DNA of 64,000 nt, from positions 124,001-188,000 of the forward strand of contig DASVVO010000089.1 of assembly GCA_036386515.1 (NCBI GenBank). Reading direction: 5' to 3'. Positions 36,518 to 46,195 of the stretch are shown one piece after another (position 1 is the first letter of the stretch; each line of letters begins with the position of its first letter). Source of the DNA: JAIVJZ01 sp036386515. Its GTDB lineage: Bacteria > Acidobacteriota > Blastocatellia > Pyrinomonadales > Pyrinomonadaceae. A program made the position numbers and the translations under genes. The notes beneath the pieces were generated by a model. That model was given only the letters and a program-made list of their open reading frames with translations, did not search any database and had not been told where the DNA came from.

Positions 36518-36672
36518 GAATCATCGGCGGGGGAAGGAAGCAATCTTACTATAGAGGCGCGTTATTCAGCGCACTCCCCGGCGCGGGCGAGAGAGAGCGC
36601 GCCACGGAGACGGCGGAAAGATAAACTGAACCTGAGATGTCGAATTCGACCTCGTCTCATGCTTTTCCCTAT

Positions 36673-36705
36673 GTAATCGCTGCGTAATCGCTGCGTAATC
36701 GCTGC
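36673..36705. repeat. 11-bp direct repeat, three exact copies
   Basis: GTAATCGCTGC occurs three times head to tail at 36673-36683, 36684-36694 and 36695-36705; a related GCAATCGCTCTG follows at about 36727. The repeat period is one helical turn, which suits cooperative binding sites for a regulator in the gap between the propeller gene and rnhA. Confidence 0.8.
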
Positions 36706-36806
36706 GCGGTGGCTCTGTCATGGCCGTGCAATCGCTCTGTGTCCGCCGCGACTGCGTCGGCGAACGTTTTTATCTCGCCGAACTTGTTCGCAACTTTATC
36801 TCGTCG

Positions 36807-37259
36807 TTATTTCGCGCGCGCCGGGTTGAGCGTTTCGGCCGCTTCGCGCAGCACGCTTTCGTCAACGCGGCCGAGGGCGGCGATGCGGCGGGCGGCTTTG
36901 TCCACCGCCTCCTGCGCGTTATGACCCGCGTGGCCTTTGATCCACTGCCATTCGATGCGGTGCGCGGCGAGGGCTTTGTCCAGACGCGCCCACCATTCGT
37001 GGTTCGACTTGCGCCGGAAGCGTCCCGCCATCGTCTCCACCACGTAGCGCGAATCGGTCAGCACGCGCACGCGGCACGGCTCGCGCAGTTGTTCGAGGCC
37101 GACGGCCGCCGCCGCGATCTCGGCCTGCTGGTTCGTCGCCGTGCCAAGATAGCAGCCGAAGGCGCGCCACTGGTCGCGGAAGTTCAGGAGCGCGACGGCC
37201 GCCGCGCGCGGCTCGGCCTGACCGTTGCCGAGGCTCGACCCGTCGCAATAAATGGTCAC
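36807..37259 (-). CDS. rnhA: Ribonuclease HI
   Basis: Cuts the RNA strand of RNA-DNA hybrids. Catalytic residues are in place: D in YCDGS, E in QQAEI, D in LTDSRYVV, H in KGHAGH, D in AVDKAA. The open frame extends 47 residues upstream, but that part only translates the heptad repeat (PSSLIPHPS) and is not family-like. GTG 37259 is therefore taken as the start (VTIYCDGSS), 7 bp from the repeat, with no clear Shine-Dalgarno. Length is then 150 residues, normal for RNase HI. Rad50 lies upstream on the same strand. Confidence 0.88.
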   Translation of the reverse strand: MTIYCDGSSLGNGQAEPRAAAVALLNFRDQWRAFGCYLGTATNQQAEIAAAAVGLEQLREPCRVRVLTDSRYVVETMAGRFRRKSNHEWWARLDKALAAHRIEWQWIKGHAGHNAQEAVDKAARRIAALGRVDESVLREAAETLNPARAK

Positions 37260-37266
37260 GGATTTT

Positions 37267-37421
37267 AAGGGATGAGGGCGATTGGAGGGATGAGGGATGA
37301 GGGATGAGGGATGAACTAAATCCTCCGCCTCACCCGGCGTCTCGGCCTTCGCCTCACTCTTCAACGAGTCCTCGCCCTTTGTCTTTTTTTCATCCCTCAT
37401 CCCTCCGCCCTCATCCCTTTT
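37267..37421. repeat. Heptad inverted repeat with enlarged centre, GGGATGA family
   Basis: The left arm (37267-37314) has six units, one expanded; the right arm is 37388-37421. The centre is about 75 nt, longer than in other copies. On the minus strand the right arm supplies the last codons and stop of the Rad50 gene. Confidence 0.88.
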
Positions 37422-40400
37422 TCATCGTCCGTCAGGACGAGGACGTGATCCACGGCCTCCTCGAAGGTGTCGTCGTGCGAGATGACGAAGAGTTGACTGA
37501 AGTGGCGCACCTGCCCGATCTGGCGCGCGAGATTTTCGCGCCGCTCGGCGTCCATGTTGACGGTCGGTTCGTCGAAGAAGGCGATGCGGATGTCCGAGAG
37601 TTGCTTCAAGAGCGCGAGCCGCACCGAGAGAGCCGCAACCATCTGCTCGCCGCCGGAGAGATTGACGAACGAGCGTTCGTGGCCGTCCTCTTCGAGCATG
37701 ATCTCGTAATCGCTCGACCAGCGGAGCGTGCGCCCCGCGTCGCCCGTGATCTCGCGGAAGAATTGGTTCGCCTCGACCGAGATGTGCGCGACGTAACTGC
37801 GCGTCACCTCCGGCCCCGCTTTTTTGAGAATGTCGCGCATGAACTCGGTCGCCTCGTCCAGCCGCTTGAGCCTCTCCTGCGCGCGAAGCTCCTCCTGCCA
37901 CTCGGCGCGCACCGCCTCCAGCCGCGCGATCTCGGCGGCCAGTTTCTCCGTCGTCTCGCGCGCGTGTTCGAGCCTGGCCGAGGTGTTGGCCTCGGACGCG
38001 AGAGCGAGGGCGAGCGCGTCGCGTTCGGCGGCGTGCGCGGCGCGGTCGTAGGCGGCGACGGCCTCGGCGTGTGCGCTCTGCGCCTCCGCGCTCGCGTGCG
38101 CCGCCCGCGCCGACTCCGCCGTCGCGCGTTCAACTTCCCCCGCCCGCGCGCCCACCGTGGCGGCGAGCGACGCGCTTTCGAGATAGACGCGATAGGCCGC
38201 GGCCGTGGCATCGCGCGCGGCGAGCGTGGCCGCCCACTGAGCATCGAAGCCGGTGAAGCGTTTCGATCGCTCGGCCAGTTCGGCGCGTTCGCCGGAGAGG
38301 GCGTTGATAGCGTCGCGCGCGCCCGCGACTTCCGCTTGGAGCGAGGCTTCCTGCTCGGCCTCGGCGCGTCTCATGCCGAGGCGCGCGCGCGGGTCGTTCA
38401 GGGCGCGCAGGCGCGTCTCGGTTTCGGCGATGTCGCGTTCGAGCGATTCGATTGCGCTGGCGGCGGCGGCGAGTCCGGCGCGGTCTTCCTTCCTGCGCTT
38501 GCCTTCCTCTTCGATCTCTTTGAGACGCTGGCGCAGCGGCTCCAACTCGGCGTGGCGCATGAGGGCTTCGCGCGCGCCGATGAGTTCCGCATCGACGCCG
38601 ATCAGTTTACTTCTCAACTCGTCGAGTTCACGGTCGTCCGGGGGGAGCGCGCCGAGGTCGCGGTCGAGCCGGGCGAGCAGCGACTCGCGCGCGCCGAGCA
38701 GTTCGCGTTCGTGTCCGAGTTGGCCGCGCTCGCGTTCCAACTGGACGAGCGCGACGCCCGCCTCGCGCGCCGTACGTACCTGTCGTTCGACGCGCACGGC
38801 CTCCGCCTGCACCGTCTGCAACTCGGCGCGGTTCGCCGTCAGGTGATCCGTGAAGTAGCCTTCGAGCGTTTGCCCCTCGCCGATGTTCAAACAACGCTCG
38901 GAGAGAATCGGGCAGAGGCCGCCTTTGACCTCGACGCGCATCTTCTCATCGCGCGCGATCTCGGCGCGCAGGTGCGCGGCCTGTTCGGCGAGTTCGCGGC
39001 CGCTCGTTTCGAGTTCGGCGGCGCGCTCCGCTCCGGCCGAGCGCGTTTCGAGGTCGCGCATCTTGCGTTCGAGCGCAGCGGTGATCTCCTGGAGGCGTTT
39101 GATCTCGCGCGTCAAATCGCGGCGTTGACTGGCGAGGTGCTTGCGTTCGGTGGCGGCGCGCTCGGCGCGGCTGAGCGCGGTTTCGAGGCCGATGCGTTCG
39201 CTCTCCAAATGCGCGACGCGGGCGGGCGCGTCTTCCGCGCGTTCCGCTTGTTTGATCCCCTCGCGCGTCTGCGTGTGCTGCGCGCGCAGGTTGCCCAGTT
39301 CGGCGTCGAGGCGTGCGAGACTGTCGCGCGCCGCCATCGCGTGCGAACGCAACTCCCGCAGACGCTCGCGCTCGCGCTCCAACTCCTCCTGCGCGCCGAC
39401 CTCGACCTCGATCTCTTTCAGCAACTCGCGCGCCCGCCCCGCCGCTTCGAGCGCGACGCTCAGGCGGCGCGCGTCCGACTCGGCGGCGGCCAGCAGATTC
39501 GCCACGCGATTGATCTCCACGAGCAGGCGGTCGCGCTCGGCGCGTTCCGTTTCGAGCCGCCCCAATTCGGCGAGCGCGGCGAGGTGCGCGTGGTAGTCCG
39601 CTTCGGACGCCTGTTGCGCGGCGCGGGCGCGCTCGGCCTCGTCGAGTTTGCTTCGCAACTCGGCGAGACTTCTTTCGACGGCCGTCAGTTCCACCTCGGT
39701 GCGGTCGGCGCGGGCGCGCGTTTCGGCCACGCGCCGCTCGGCCGTCTCGAACGCCCCGACCTGCTGCTTGCGCGTCGTTACCTCGCGCCGCAACTGCGCG
39801 AGCGCGCCGGTCAGCTCCTCCGCGCGCGCCGACGTTGACGCGTGCTCGGCCGTCATCTCTTCGTAACGCGCGAGCGTGCCTTCGGCGCGCCCGATCCGCT
39901 CGCGCGTCTCGGCGACGCGGTCGCGGATGAGGTTCACCGTGTCACGCAGGCGTTCCGCGCCCTCGCGGTACTCTTCCACTTTGAGCAGGCGGTCGAAGGC
40001 GGCTTTCCGCTGGCTCGACGTTTTGAGGAAGTCGGCCGTGAGCAACCCCTGCGGCACCCCTATGGCCGACTTGAAGAGGGCGGGCAAATCCGTCCCCGCC
40101 TCGATGCCGAGCAGACGCCCCAGCATCGGCGCAACGTTCGCTTTCTTCTCTTCGAGTTTAAGTTTGAGTTCGGGGTCGTAGATGTAATAGCCGTTGGCCG
40201 TGTCGCGGTAGACGGTGTAGCGGCGGCCGTCCACGTCGCTCTCGAAGGTGACGCGCACGGAACCCTTCTTCGCGCCGCGACGCAGGAAGTCGTCCTTGCT
40301 GTAGTCGAGCGTGTCGAAGAGCGTCCACGCGATGGCTTCGAGGATGGTGGTTTTGCCCGCGCCGTTCGGGCCGACGATGGCCGTCGTGCCCGGCTCGAAA

Positions 40401-40459
40401 GAGAAGTCGGCGCGCGTGTAGGATTTGATGTTGTCTAGTTCGACGCGTGTGACGTGCAT
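37397..40459 (-). CDS. Rad50/SbcC-type SMC ATPase
   Basis: A 1020-residue DNA repair ATPase, partner of Mre11. Walker A GPNGAGKT is at residues 30-37; long Ala/Glu/Arg coiled coils occupy about 170-890; the ABC signature LSGGE and Walker B IAFFDEPTVNMD are near the end, followed by the H-loop FVISHDD. At the middle the hook has C516 and C523 in GLCPILSERC, a C-x6-C rather than the usual CxxC. The last residues (GMRAEG) and the stop are read from the heptad repeat. The Mre11 gene is 34 kb away on the opposite strand. Confidence 0.93.
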   Translation of the reverse strand: MHVTRVELDNIKSYTRADFSFEPGTTAIVGPNGAGKTTILEAIAWTLFDTLDYSKDDFLRRGAKKGSVRVTFESDVDGRRYTVYRDTANGYYIYDPELKLKLEEKKANVAPMLGRLLGIEAGTDLPALFKSAIGVPQGLLTADFLKTSSQRKAAFDRLLKVEEYREGAERLRDTVNLIRDRVAETRERIGRAEGTLARYEEMTAEHASTSARAEELTGALAQLRREVTTRKQQVGAFETAERRVAETRARADRTEVELTAVERSLAELRSKLDEAERARAAQQASEADYHAHLAALAELGRLETERAERDRLLVEINRVANLLAAAESDARRLSVALEAAGRARELLKEIEVEVGAQEELERERERLRELRSHAMAARDSLARLDAELGNLRAQHTQTREGIKQAERAEDAPARVAHLESERIGLETALSRAERAATERKHLASQRRDLTREIKRLQEITAALERKMRDLETRSAGAERAAELETSGRELAEQAAHLRAEIARDEKMRVEVKGGLCPILSERCLNIGEGQTLEGYFTDHLTANRAELQTVQAEAVRVERQVRTAREAGVALVQLERERGQLGHERELLGARESLLARLDRDLGALPPDDRELDELRSKLIGVDAELIGAREALMRHAELEPLRQRLKEIEEEGKRRKEDRAGLAAAASAIESLERDIAETETRLRALNDPRARLGMRRAEAEQEASLQAEVAGARDAINALSGERAELAERSKRFTGFDAQWAATLAARDATAAAYRVYLESASLAATVGARAGEVERATAESARAAHASAEAQSAHAEAVAAYDRAAHAAERDALALALASEANTSARLEHARETTEKLAAEIARLEAVRAEWQEELRAQERLKRLDEATEFMRDILKKAGPEVTRSYVAHISVEANQFFREITGDAGRTLRWSSDYEIMLEEDGHERSFVNLSGGEQMVAALSVRLALLKQLSDIRIAFFDEPTVNMDAERRENLARQIGQVRHFSQLFVISHDDTFEEAVDHVLVLTDDEKGMRAEG

Positions 40460-40553
40460 GTTCTCGTGAAAGCAATTTCCGATTGACCGACTGCTATGCT
40501 CCTTAGAACTTAAAACTCGACCGGGAAGGCGAACCGGCGCGCGGGCGCGATCT

Positions 40554-42827
40554 TCATTCGACCCGGAAGTCGAGTTCGCGCGTGGCGGTCGTGCGCCCGG
40601 CGCGATCCGTCGCGGTGACTTGCAGCAGGTAGATGCCCGGCGTCATGCTCGCCAGCGGCACTTCCGCCGCGTAGAAGATGCGCGCCGGGTCGCTGCCCGG
40701 TGCGACCGCAACTTTGTGCGGCGGCGCGTGCGTCACAATCTTGTTGTCGCGCAGGACTTTGATCTCCAACTCGACATCGGGCGCAGCATTCGTCGCCGTG
40801 CGCGCGGCGTTGTAGAGATAGAGTTGGAGGAAGATGTGCGAGGCGCGCGCGAAGCGGCGTTCGACGCGGAGGATGTCCGGCGCGCCGGTCGTTCCCGCGC
40901 CCGTCGCCCCGGACGGCTGCGCGCCCGCGCGGCGACGCTCGGTGACGAGCAGGCCGCTCAAGGCGAGGCGGTTCGCTTTCAAGTGCGGGACTTCGACCCA
41001 CTCGAACGCGCTGCCGACCAGACCGCTGCCCGCATCGCGCGCGGCGGCGCGAAGCTGGTAGAGGCCGGGCGCGAGGCGCGGGATCGAAAAGTTTGTGACG
41101 ATTTTGCCGCGCGCTGCGCCCGCACCGGTCGCGGCGGCGGCGTTGCCGTCGAGCGTGAGCGTGCGCCCGTTGCTATAGACGACCTTCCCGCGATCGTCGA
41201 GCACGACGCAGGCCACCTCGACCTGCGCGCGCGGCTGACCCGCAGCGGCGGGCGTGAACTTGAGACGGTCGTTTGCGAATTGCACGGAGGCGTTGATGAC
41301 CGAGCCGGCTTCCGCGTCGTTCGTGAAGACGGCGTAGGCGTCTACGGGCAGGTCGCGGCGCGCGTTCAGAGAGTTGAGCGTGCGGTTGAGCGCGGCGTTC
41401 GTCGAGGCGGACGCGGTGGAGGCCGTGGCGGCGGGCGTGGACGCGGCAGCGGCTTCGCGCGCGCCTCCGCCGGCGGGCGATGCGCCGAGGAAACTGCGCC
41501 GCACGCGCACGGAGAGATCGGGGCGGCCTTTCACGGTGATCTCGATTTTGCGCCAGCGCGGCGTGCCGTCTCTCACTTCGACGCCTTCGGGTCGCCAGGC
41601 GAGCAGGTAATAGTTGGCCGTCTCGCCGAGCGTTCTGGCGATGGCGGCGTCGAGCGCGTTGGTGTTGATGAGCGCGCGCCCGCCCGTGTCGGCGGCCAGG
41701 CCGCGCAGGACATCCTGCGTCGCGCTCAGTTCGGCCGTGGGGCTGTAGCCGCGAAAGGCCGTGCCGGAACTGAGGTCTGCGAGGTCGGCGCGCGCGCCGC
41801 TGCTCGCGTCGAGCATGCCGACGGCGAGGCCGCGCGCGTAGAGCGTATAAATCACCGTGCCCGTGCGCGCGGCCGCGTCTGTGACGCGTTGTATTTTGCG
41901 ATTGATGTCGGCTTCCTGCGCGTCGAGCGTGAAGCCCTCGGAGATGAAAAAGAGCGTCTGCCGCCCGCCGGATGGGGCGGGCGCGCGCACCACGCTTTCT
42001 AGCGAGGCCACGGTCGCGCCGCTCAGTTGCGCCGCCTGGCGACGGATGCGGCGGGCGCGGTTTCGCACGATCGTTTCCGCCGACATGCGCGCGCCGGGGT
42101 CGGCGTAGTTCTGCCCGTTCTCCTCCATCGTCTGGCTGACGAGATAGCCCAACAAATCGCGGTCGCCGCGGTCGATCATCTCCGCCTGATAGCCGGACAT
42201 GGACGGGCGTTCGCTATCGAGCGATGCCTGCGAGACGTACTTGATGCGCTCGACGGCCGCGCGCAACACGGCGCGGTCGTTCGTGAACTGTTGCAGAAAA
42301 CCGATCTGCCCGCTCGCCGAAGCCACGAGCGCGTGCATGCCCGGCATCATCTCCCGCTCGACGAAATTGTGCAGCAACTCACGCGCGCGCGAGATGCCTT
42401 CGGGCGAGAGGTGCAAATCGTCAACGAAGAAGACGACCGCCCGGCCGCGTTCAAGCGGCGCGGCCGTCGTCGTGCGACCGCCGAGCGTCTCGCCGCGCGC
42501 CGCGGCGATGCGCGCCGCTTCGCCCGCGCTGCCCGCCGTGGCGCGCTCGAAGAACAGGATGGGCTGCGCCCGCCCGTCAACTTTCAACTCGAATTGCTCC
42601 CGCTGCAAATTCTCCGCGAATCGTCCCTTCTGATCGACGACCGACACGTCCGTCTGCACGAGGCTCGTGCTGACGCGCAGGACATCGTCCGCCGGGTCGT
42701 CCTGCGGCGGCGGCTGCGGCGGTCGCGCTTCCTGCGCGAACATGGCCGATTGCGCCGCCAGCAGGCAGGCGAGCGCGAGGCGCGAGGCTGTTTTCGTGAA
42801 TCGCGTGGATGAGGTGAATATTTTCAT
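40554..42827 (-). CDS. VWFA-related secreted protein (acidobacterial type)
   Basis: A 757-residue exported protein with a signal peptide (ALACLLAAQSAMFAQ). The von Willebrand A-like region (about 90-370) holds VFFVDDLHLSPEG (degenerate MIDAS, DDLHLS) and QTLFFISEGF. It matches the VWFA-related domain expanded in Acidobacteriota (recall TIGR03436). Residues about 375-470 carry the YYLLAWRPEG segment typical of that family, followed by beta-rich domains. Function is unknown; adhesion or matrix roles are inferred. Confidence 0.9.
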   Translation of the reverse strand: MKIFTSSTRFTKTASRLALACLLAAQSAMFAQEARPPQPPPQDDPADDVLRVSTSLVQTDVSVVDQKGRFAENLQREQFELKVDGRAQPILFFERATAGSAGEAARIAAARGETLGGRTTTAAPLERGRAVVFFVDDLHLSPEGISRARELLHNFVEREMMPGMHALVASASGQIGFLQQFTNDRAVLRAAVERIKYVSQASLDSERPSMSGYQAEMIDRGDRDLLGYLVSQTMEENGQNYADPGARMSAETIVRNRARRIRRQAAQLSGATVASLESVVRAPAPSGGRQTLFFISEGFTLDAQEADINRKIQRVTDAAARTGTVIYTLYARGLAVGMLDASSGARADLADLSSGTAFRGYSPTAELSATQDVLRGLAADTGGRALINTNALDAAIARTLGETANYYLLAWRPEGVEVRDGTPRWRKIEITVKGRPDLSVRVRRSFLGASPAGGGAREAAAASTPAATASTASASTNAALNRTLNSLNARRDLPVDAYAVFTNDAEAGSVINASVQFANDRLKFTPAAAGQPRAQVEVACVVLDDRGKVVYSNGRTLTLDGNAAAATGAGAARGKIVTNFSIPRLAPGLYQLRAAARDAGSGLVGSAFEWVEVPHLKANRLALSGLLVTERRRAGAQPSGATGAGTTGAPDILRVERRFARASHIFLQLYLYNAARTATNAAPDVELEIKVLRDNKIVTHAPPHKVAVAPGSDPARIFYAAEVPLASMTPGIYLLQVTATDRAGRTTATRELDFRVE

Positions 42828-42951
42828 GCGCACTTGGAAGCGTAGCATCGCGTCGCCGGTTGCACCCGTCCCGGCCGCTAATTAACCGTTCTTTGCCGCG
42901 CTCGCGCCGGAGCGGGCGGCCTCCGGCGGCGGCGAGCGTTGAAACGTTAGC

Positions 42952-44178
42952 CTAACATGTCTGAGAACTTTTTTCCCTTCGCGGGATAGCGACGAGAAAC
43001 GCCAGCGGCGCGGCGAGCAAAAGCCACATCATCGAGGCGAGGCCGAAGCGTTCGGCCGCCAATCCGAGCGCGAGCGGAATCATGCCGCCGACGAGGCCGG
43101 ACAGGTTGCCGAGCGCGAGCGACGCGCCGCTTCGTTCGGGCATCGCGGCGTAAAGTTGCGCCTTGAGGATCGAGTACCAACCGGCGTTCGTGATGCCGAC
43201 GAGGCCGAGCAGCACGAGTTTGGCGGAGAGGTTCGGCGCGAGCAGAAAGGCCGGGAACAGGACGAGCATGACGCCCGCGCTCCAACGCAGGTAGCTCAAG
43301 CCGCGCACGCGCTCCAGGAGCGGAATGAGCAACAGGTCGCCGCCGAGTCCGACGCCCGTCCAGACGGCGATCGCCACGCCCGCCTCAGCGTCGCCCATGC
43401 CCGCCACGTCAACGAAGTAGAGCGCGAGAAAGCCGTGGAAGCCGTCGAGCATCAAATCGGAAAGCTCCAACAGCACGAGCCAGCGTCGCACCTCGCCGCG
43501 CCGCAAAGCGCGCAGGGCAACGCGCGCCCCCTCTCTGACGCCGCCGCCTTCCGTCGTCCGTCCGGCGCGGCCGGGCGGGTCGAACGCAAAACGCCGCGCG
43601 ACCAAGACGAGCAAGACGGAGACGCCGCACAACCCGCCGAACCACGCGCGCCAACTCGCGCCCGCCCCAACCGCCGCGTTCAAGCCGAGCGACCCGGCGA
43701 CGATGCCGAGCGAACCGGCGAAAGCCCAGCGCGCCATGTTTCCCTCGCGCCGCGCGGGCGCGGAGTCCATCAGCGCGGCCTGCGACAAACTGACAAACGC
43801 GCCGCCCGCCGGGTAGAACAACACGAAGGCCAGGAGCAGCGAGACGAAATTGGAACTGCGCGCCACGAGGAGCAGCGAGAGCGCGAAGCAGACGCCCCCG
43901 GTCAAAATTATCGCGCGGCGGCGGCGCGTGTCGCCGAGGAGCGCGAGCGGCGGTTCGATGATGTTGCCGACGAGGTTGGGGACGGCGAGCAGCAGCCCGA
44001 TGTCCGCGTAGGAGAGCGAGAGGTCGCGTCGAATGAGCGGCCACGCAGCCTGACGCGAGCCGTCAACGAGTTCGTCCAAAAACTCGATGGCGAGCAGGGT
44101 ATAGGTGAGACGACGGAGCGTGCGCGCGGCCGCGCCGGTCGGCGGCGAGACGCGATGCGACGATGCTTGATTCGACAT
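42952..44178 (-). CDS. Major facilitator superfamily transporter
   Basis: A 408-residue membrane protein with about 12 hydrophobic segments in two halves, separated by an Arg-rich loop near 205-230. The A-like loop GDTRRRRAI after the second segment is typical of the MFS superfamily; ALxxAxxPERxGASLALGN marks the later half. Substrate is unknown. It lies 299 bp downstream of the TPR gene on the same strand. Confidence 0.88.
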   Translation of the reverse strand: MSNQASSHRVSPPTGAAARTLRRLTYTLLAIEFLDELVDGSRQAAWPLIRRDLSLSYADIGLLLAVPNLVGNIIEPPLALLGDTRRRRAIILTGGVCFALSLLLVARSSNFVSLLLAFVLFYPAGGAFVSLSQAALMDSAPARREGNMARWAFAGSLGIVAGSLGLNAAVGAGASWRAWFGGLCGVSVLLVLVARRFAFDPPGRAGRTTEGGGVREGARVALRALRRGEVRRWLVLLELSDLMLDGFHGFLALYFVDVAGMGDAEAGVAIAVWTGVGLGGDLLLIPLLERVRGLSYLRWSAGVMLVLFPAFLLAPNLSAKLVLLGLVGITNAGWYSILKAQLYAAMPERSGASLALGNLSGLVGGMIPLALGLAAERFGLASMMWLLLAAPLAFLVAIPRREKSSQTC

Positions 44179-44477
44179 GTGCTGATTCCTCTTTTCCGGA
44201 AGTGTGAACGCTTGAGCGGGGGTTGCGCTTTTCGGGTGCGTTCTCCGGGGCGGAGGAATCGACGAGCGGGCGCGGGCGTACCTGAGCCGTCGCGCGAGCG
44301 TCGGCGCGTCGGCAGGTACGCGGATGGGTTCAGGAAGTTACCAGGGAGGGAAGGTCAGAGAGATGTTCATGAGCGTGAACTCACTTTCGCGGCGGCCGTT
44401 TTAAAGCGTCGCCATTTTACCCGCTGCGGGCGCGATGGGAAAAGCTCCCGGCTTGAAGTCGGCGGCGGCCGAAGTCT
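44179..44477 (-). other. Leader region of the MFS gene
   Basis: On the minus strand this 299-bp gap contains a tiny open frame, ATG to TAA, for MNISLTFPPW (about 44341-44373), and downstream a hairpin GTACCT-N2-GCCG against CGGC-AGGTAC (44278-44319). There is no T tract after it. An attenuation-type leader is possible but unsupported otherwise. Confidence 0.3.
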
Positions 44478-46133
44478 TCACAGGTCGCCGACTTTGAGCG
44501 GCGCGTCCGCGTGCTTCCAGGCGCGCTCGTACTCCTGCCGCACGAGCGCGGCCGCGTAAGTGTTGCCCTGCGCCTGCAAACTCTCGGCCAGCCCGAACAG
44601 CGAACGCCCGTTGCGCCGGTTGCGCGCGAGGTCGGCGCGGAACACATGCTCGGCCTCCGCGTATTCGCCGCCCGCCAACAGCGCGCCGCCGAGCGATTCG
44701 CGCGAAGGCGGGTAGTACCAATCGGGCGGCTCGCTGTAGAGCAGCGAGTCTTCGACGGCGACGGCCTGCCGGAAAAGTTGGAGGGCGAGTTTGCGGTCGC
44801 CCCGTGCGCCCGCGATGCGTGCGCCGAGGATGTGCGCGGCGATCTGCAACACGTCGCGCCCGGCGTTCGCGCCGAACCGCGCGCCCTCCGGCAAGGCTGC
44901 GAGAGCGGCCGCGAAAACTTTTTGCTCCGCTTCCGCTTCGGCCGTCTTGCACGTCGCGGCATGCGCTAGGGCGCGCGCCCAGTGCCAGAGAGCGCGCGTG
45001 TAGGTGAGAGACGCGGCGGGCGGCGGCGATTTGAGCACGTCGTCCCAGCGGCGAAAGCGCACCAGCAAAAGCGTCTTCGTCGGCAGGAAGTCTTCGAGGA
45101 AACTCATCTCTCCGAGCCGCGGGCGAACGTTCGACTCAAGCTGCTCGGCGGCTTTGAGCGCGTCCGCGAAGCGACCCTGCATGCTGTAGGCGGCGGCGAG
45201 GAAATGCAGGTTGTGGCTGTAGTAAGCCGCCGTGTAGATGCCGTGTTGCGCGTGCGCGCCGAGGTTGGCTTCGATGTAGGCGCGGTCGGCGCGGGCGGCC
45301 GAGTCGTTCACGCGCGCGGAGGCTTCGTAATCGCCGACGCGCTGGTAGACGTGCGCGGGCATGTGGACGAGATGACCGGCGGCGGGCGCGAGCGCGCCGA
45401 GCCTGTCCGCGCTCGGCAGCGCGCGCTCCGGCTGCGCCGACGCTTCGACCGCATGGATGTAGAGATGATTCGCCCCGATGTGATTCGGATCGCGCCGCAA
45501 CACCGATTCCAGCGTCGAGACGATCTCTTCCGTCCCGGTCGCGGGCAAACCCGTGGCCGACCAGAGCTTCCACGCGTTCAGGATCATGGCCGCGTCCGCG
45601 TAGAGCGTCGCCGCTTCGAGGTCGTCCGGGTAGCGACGCGCGAGCGCGCCCATCGCCTCTTTGTAAGCGAGCGAGAGTTTCGCCTGATCCACCCCGGCGT
45701 CGGGCGAGAGACGGCGGCGCATCGCTTCGATGTAGGCGCGTTCGTGCTCGGGAACTTTCGCCGCCAGTGAGACTGCCCGGCGGATGGCCTCGTCGGCGGT
45801 CTTGCGCCGCGCATCGTCCATCGTCGTCGAGTTGTAGTTGGGGGCGGCGGCGAGCGCGATGCCCCAGTAGGCCATCGCCGCTTGCGGGTCGAGTTCGGCG
45901 GCGCGCCGGAAGGAACGCGCGGCCTCCTCGTGGTTGAAGGCATAGACGAGCACGAGTCCCTGGTCGAAGAACCGCTGCGCCTCCGCGTTCGCCGTCGAGA
46001 TCGGGTGATGGTGCGAGCCGAGGCCGCGCCAGAGCGTGACCGCGCCCGTGCCCGCCGGAGTGTTCGCGTGATGCTGCGCGTATGAGACGGGAGAGGCGAG
46101 GAAAAAGAGGGAGACCAACAGCAGACGCTTCAT
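44478..46133 (-). CDS. Secreted TPR-repeat protein
   Basis: A 551-residue exported protein (signal peptide MKRLLLVSLFFLASPVSYAQ). TPR-type helices recur: FDQGLVLVYAFNHEEAARSF at about 53-72, GANHLYIHAVEAS, YYSHNLHFLAAAYSMQGRFADA, then SLFGLAESLQAQGNTYAAA near the end. His-rich stretches (QHHAN, GSHHHP) near the N-terminus are notable. AAGGAG lies 8 nt before ATG. It would be a protein-binding scaffold in the periplasm; no enzyme motif is seen. Confidence 0.85.
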   Translation of the reverse strand: MKRLLLVSLFFLASPVSYAQHHANTPAGTGAVTLWRGLGSHHHPISTANAEAQRFFDQGLVLVYAFNHEEAARSFRRAAELDPQAAMAYWGIALAAAPNYNSTTMDDARRKTADEAIRRAVSLAAKVPEHERAYIEAMRRRLSPDAGVDQAKLSLAYKEAMGALARRYPDDLEAATLYADAAMILNAWKLWSATGLPATGTEEIVSTLESVLRRDPNHIGANHLYIHAVEASAQPERALPSADRLGALAPAAGHLVHMPAHVYQRVGDYEASARVNDSAARADRAYIEANLGAHAQHGIYTAAYYSHNLHFLAAAYSMQGRFADALKAAEQLESNVRPRLGEMSFLEDFLPTKTLLLVRFRRWDDVLKSPPPAASLTYTRALWHWARALAHAATCKTAEAEAEQKVFAAALAALPEGARFGANAGRDVLQIAAHILGARIAGARGDRKLALQLFRQAVAVEDSLLYSEPPDWYYPPSRESLGGALLAGGEYAEAEHVFRADLARNRRNGRSLFGLAESLQAQGNTYAAALVRQEYERAWKHADAPLKVGDL

Positions 46134-46195
46134 CTCAACTGCTCCTTTTTCGAGGTGGGTTCTTATTCGTTCACTTTAGAGCACGGCGACGAGCG

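Noticed and set aside
37260..37400. N-terminal extension of RNase HI
   Set aside because: It translates the heptad repeat (PSSLIPHPS) and has no match to RNase H; GTG 37259 gives a normal length.
37304..39838. An 844-residue open frame antisense to the Rad50 gene
   Set aside because: GC-rich codons in the real gene open the opposite frame. The antisense product is low-complexity with no family motif, while the minus strand has all Rad50 motifs. Similar long antisense frames at 1615-2952, 19393-21147 and 59647-61863 were rejected for the same reason.
42899..42938. GC-rich stem-loop between the MFS and VWFA genes as a terminator
   Set aside because: The stem is imperfect and has no T tract in either direction.
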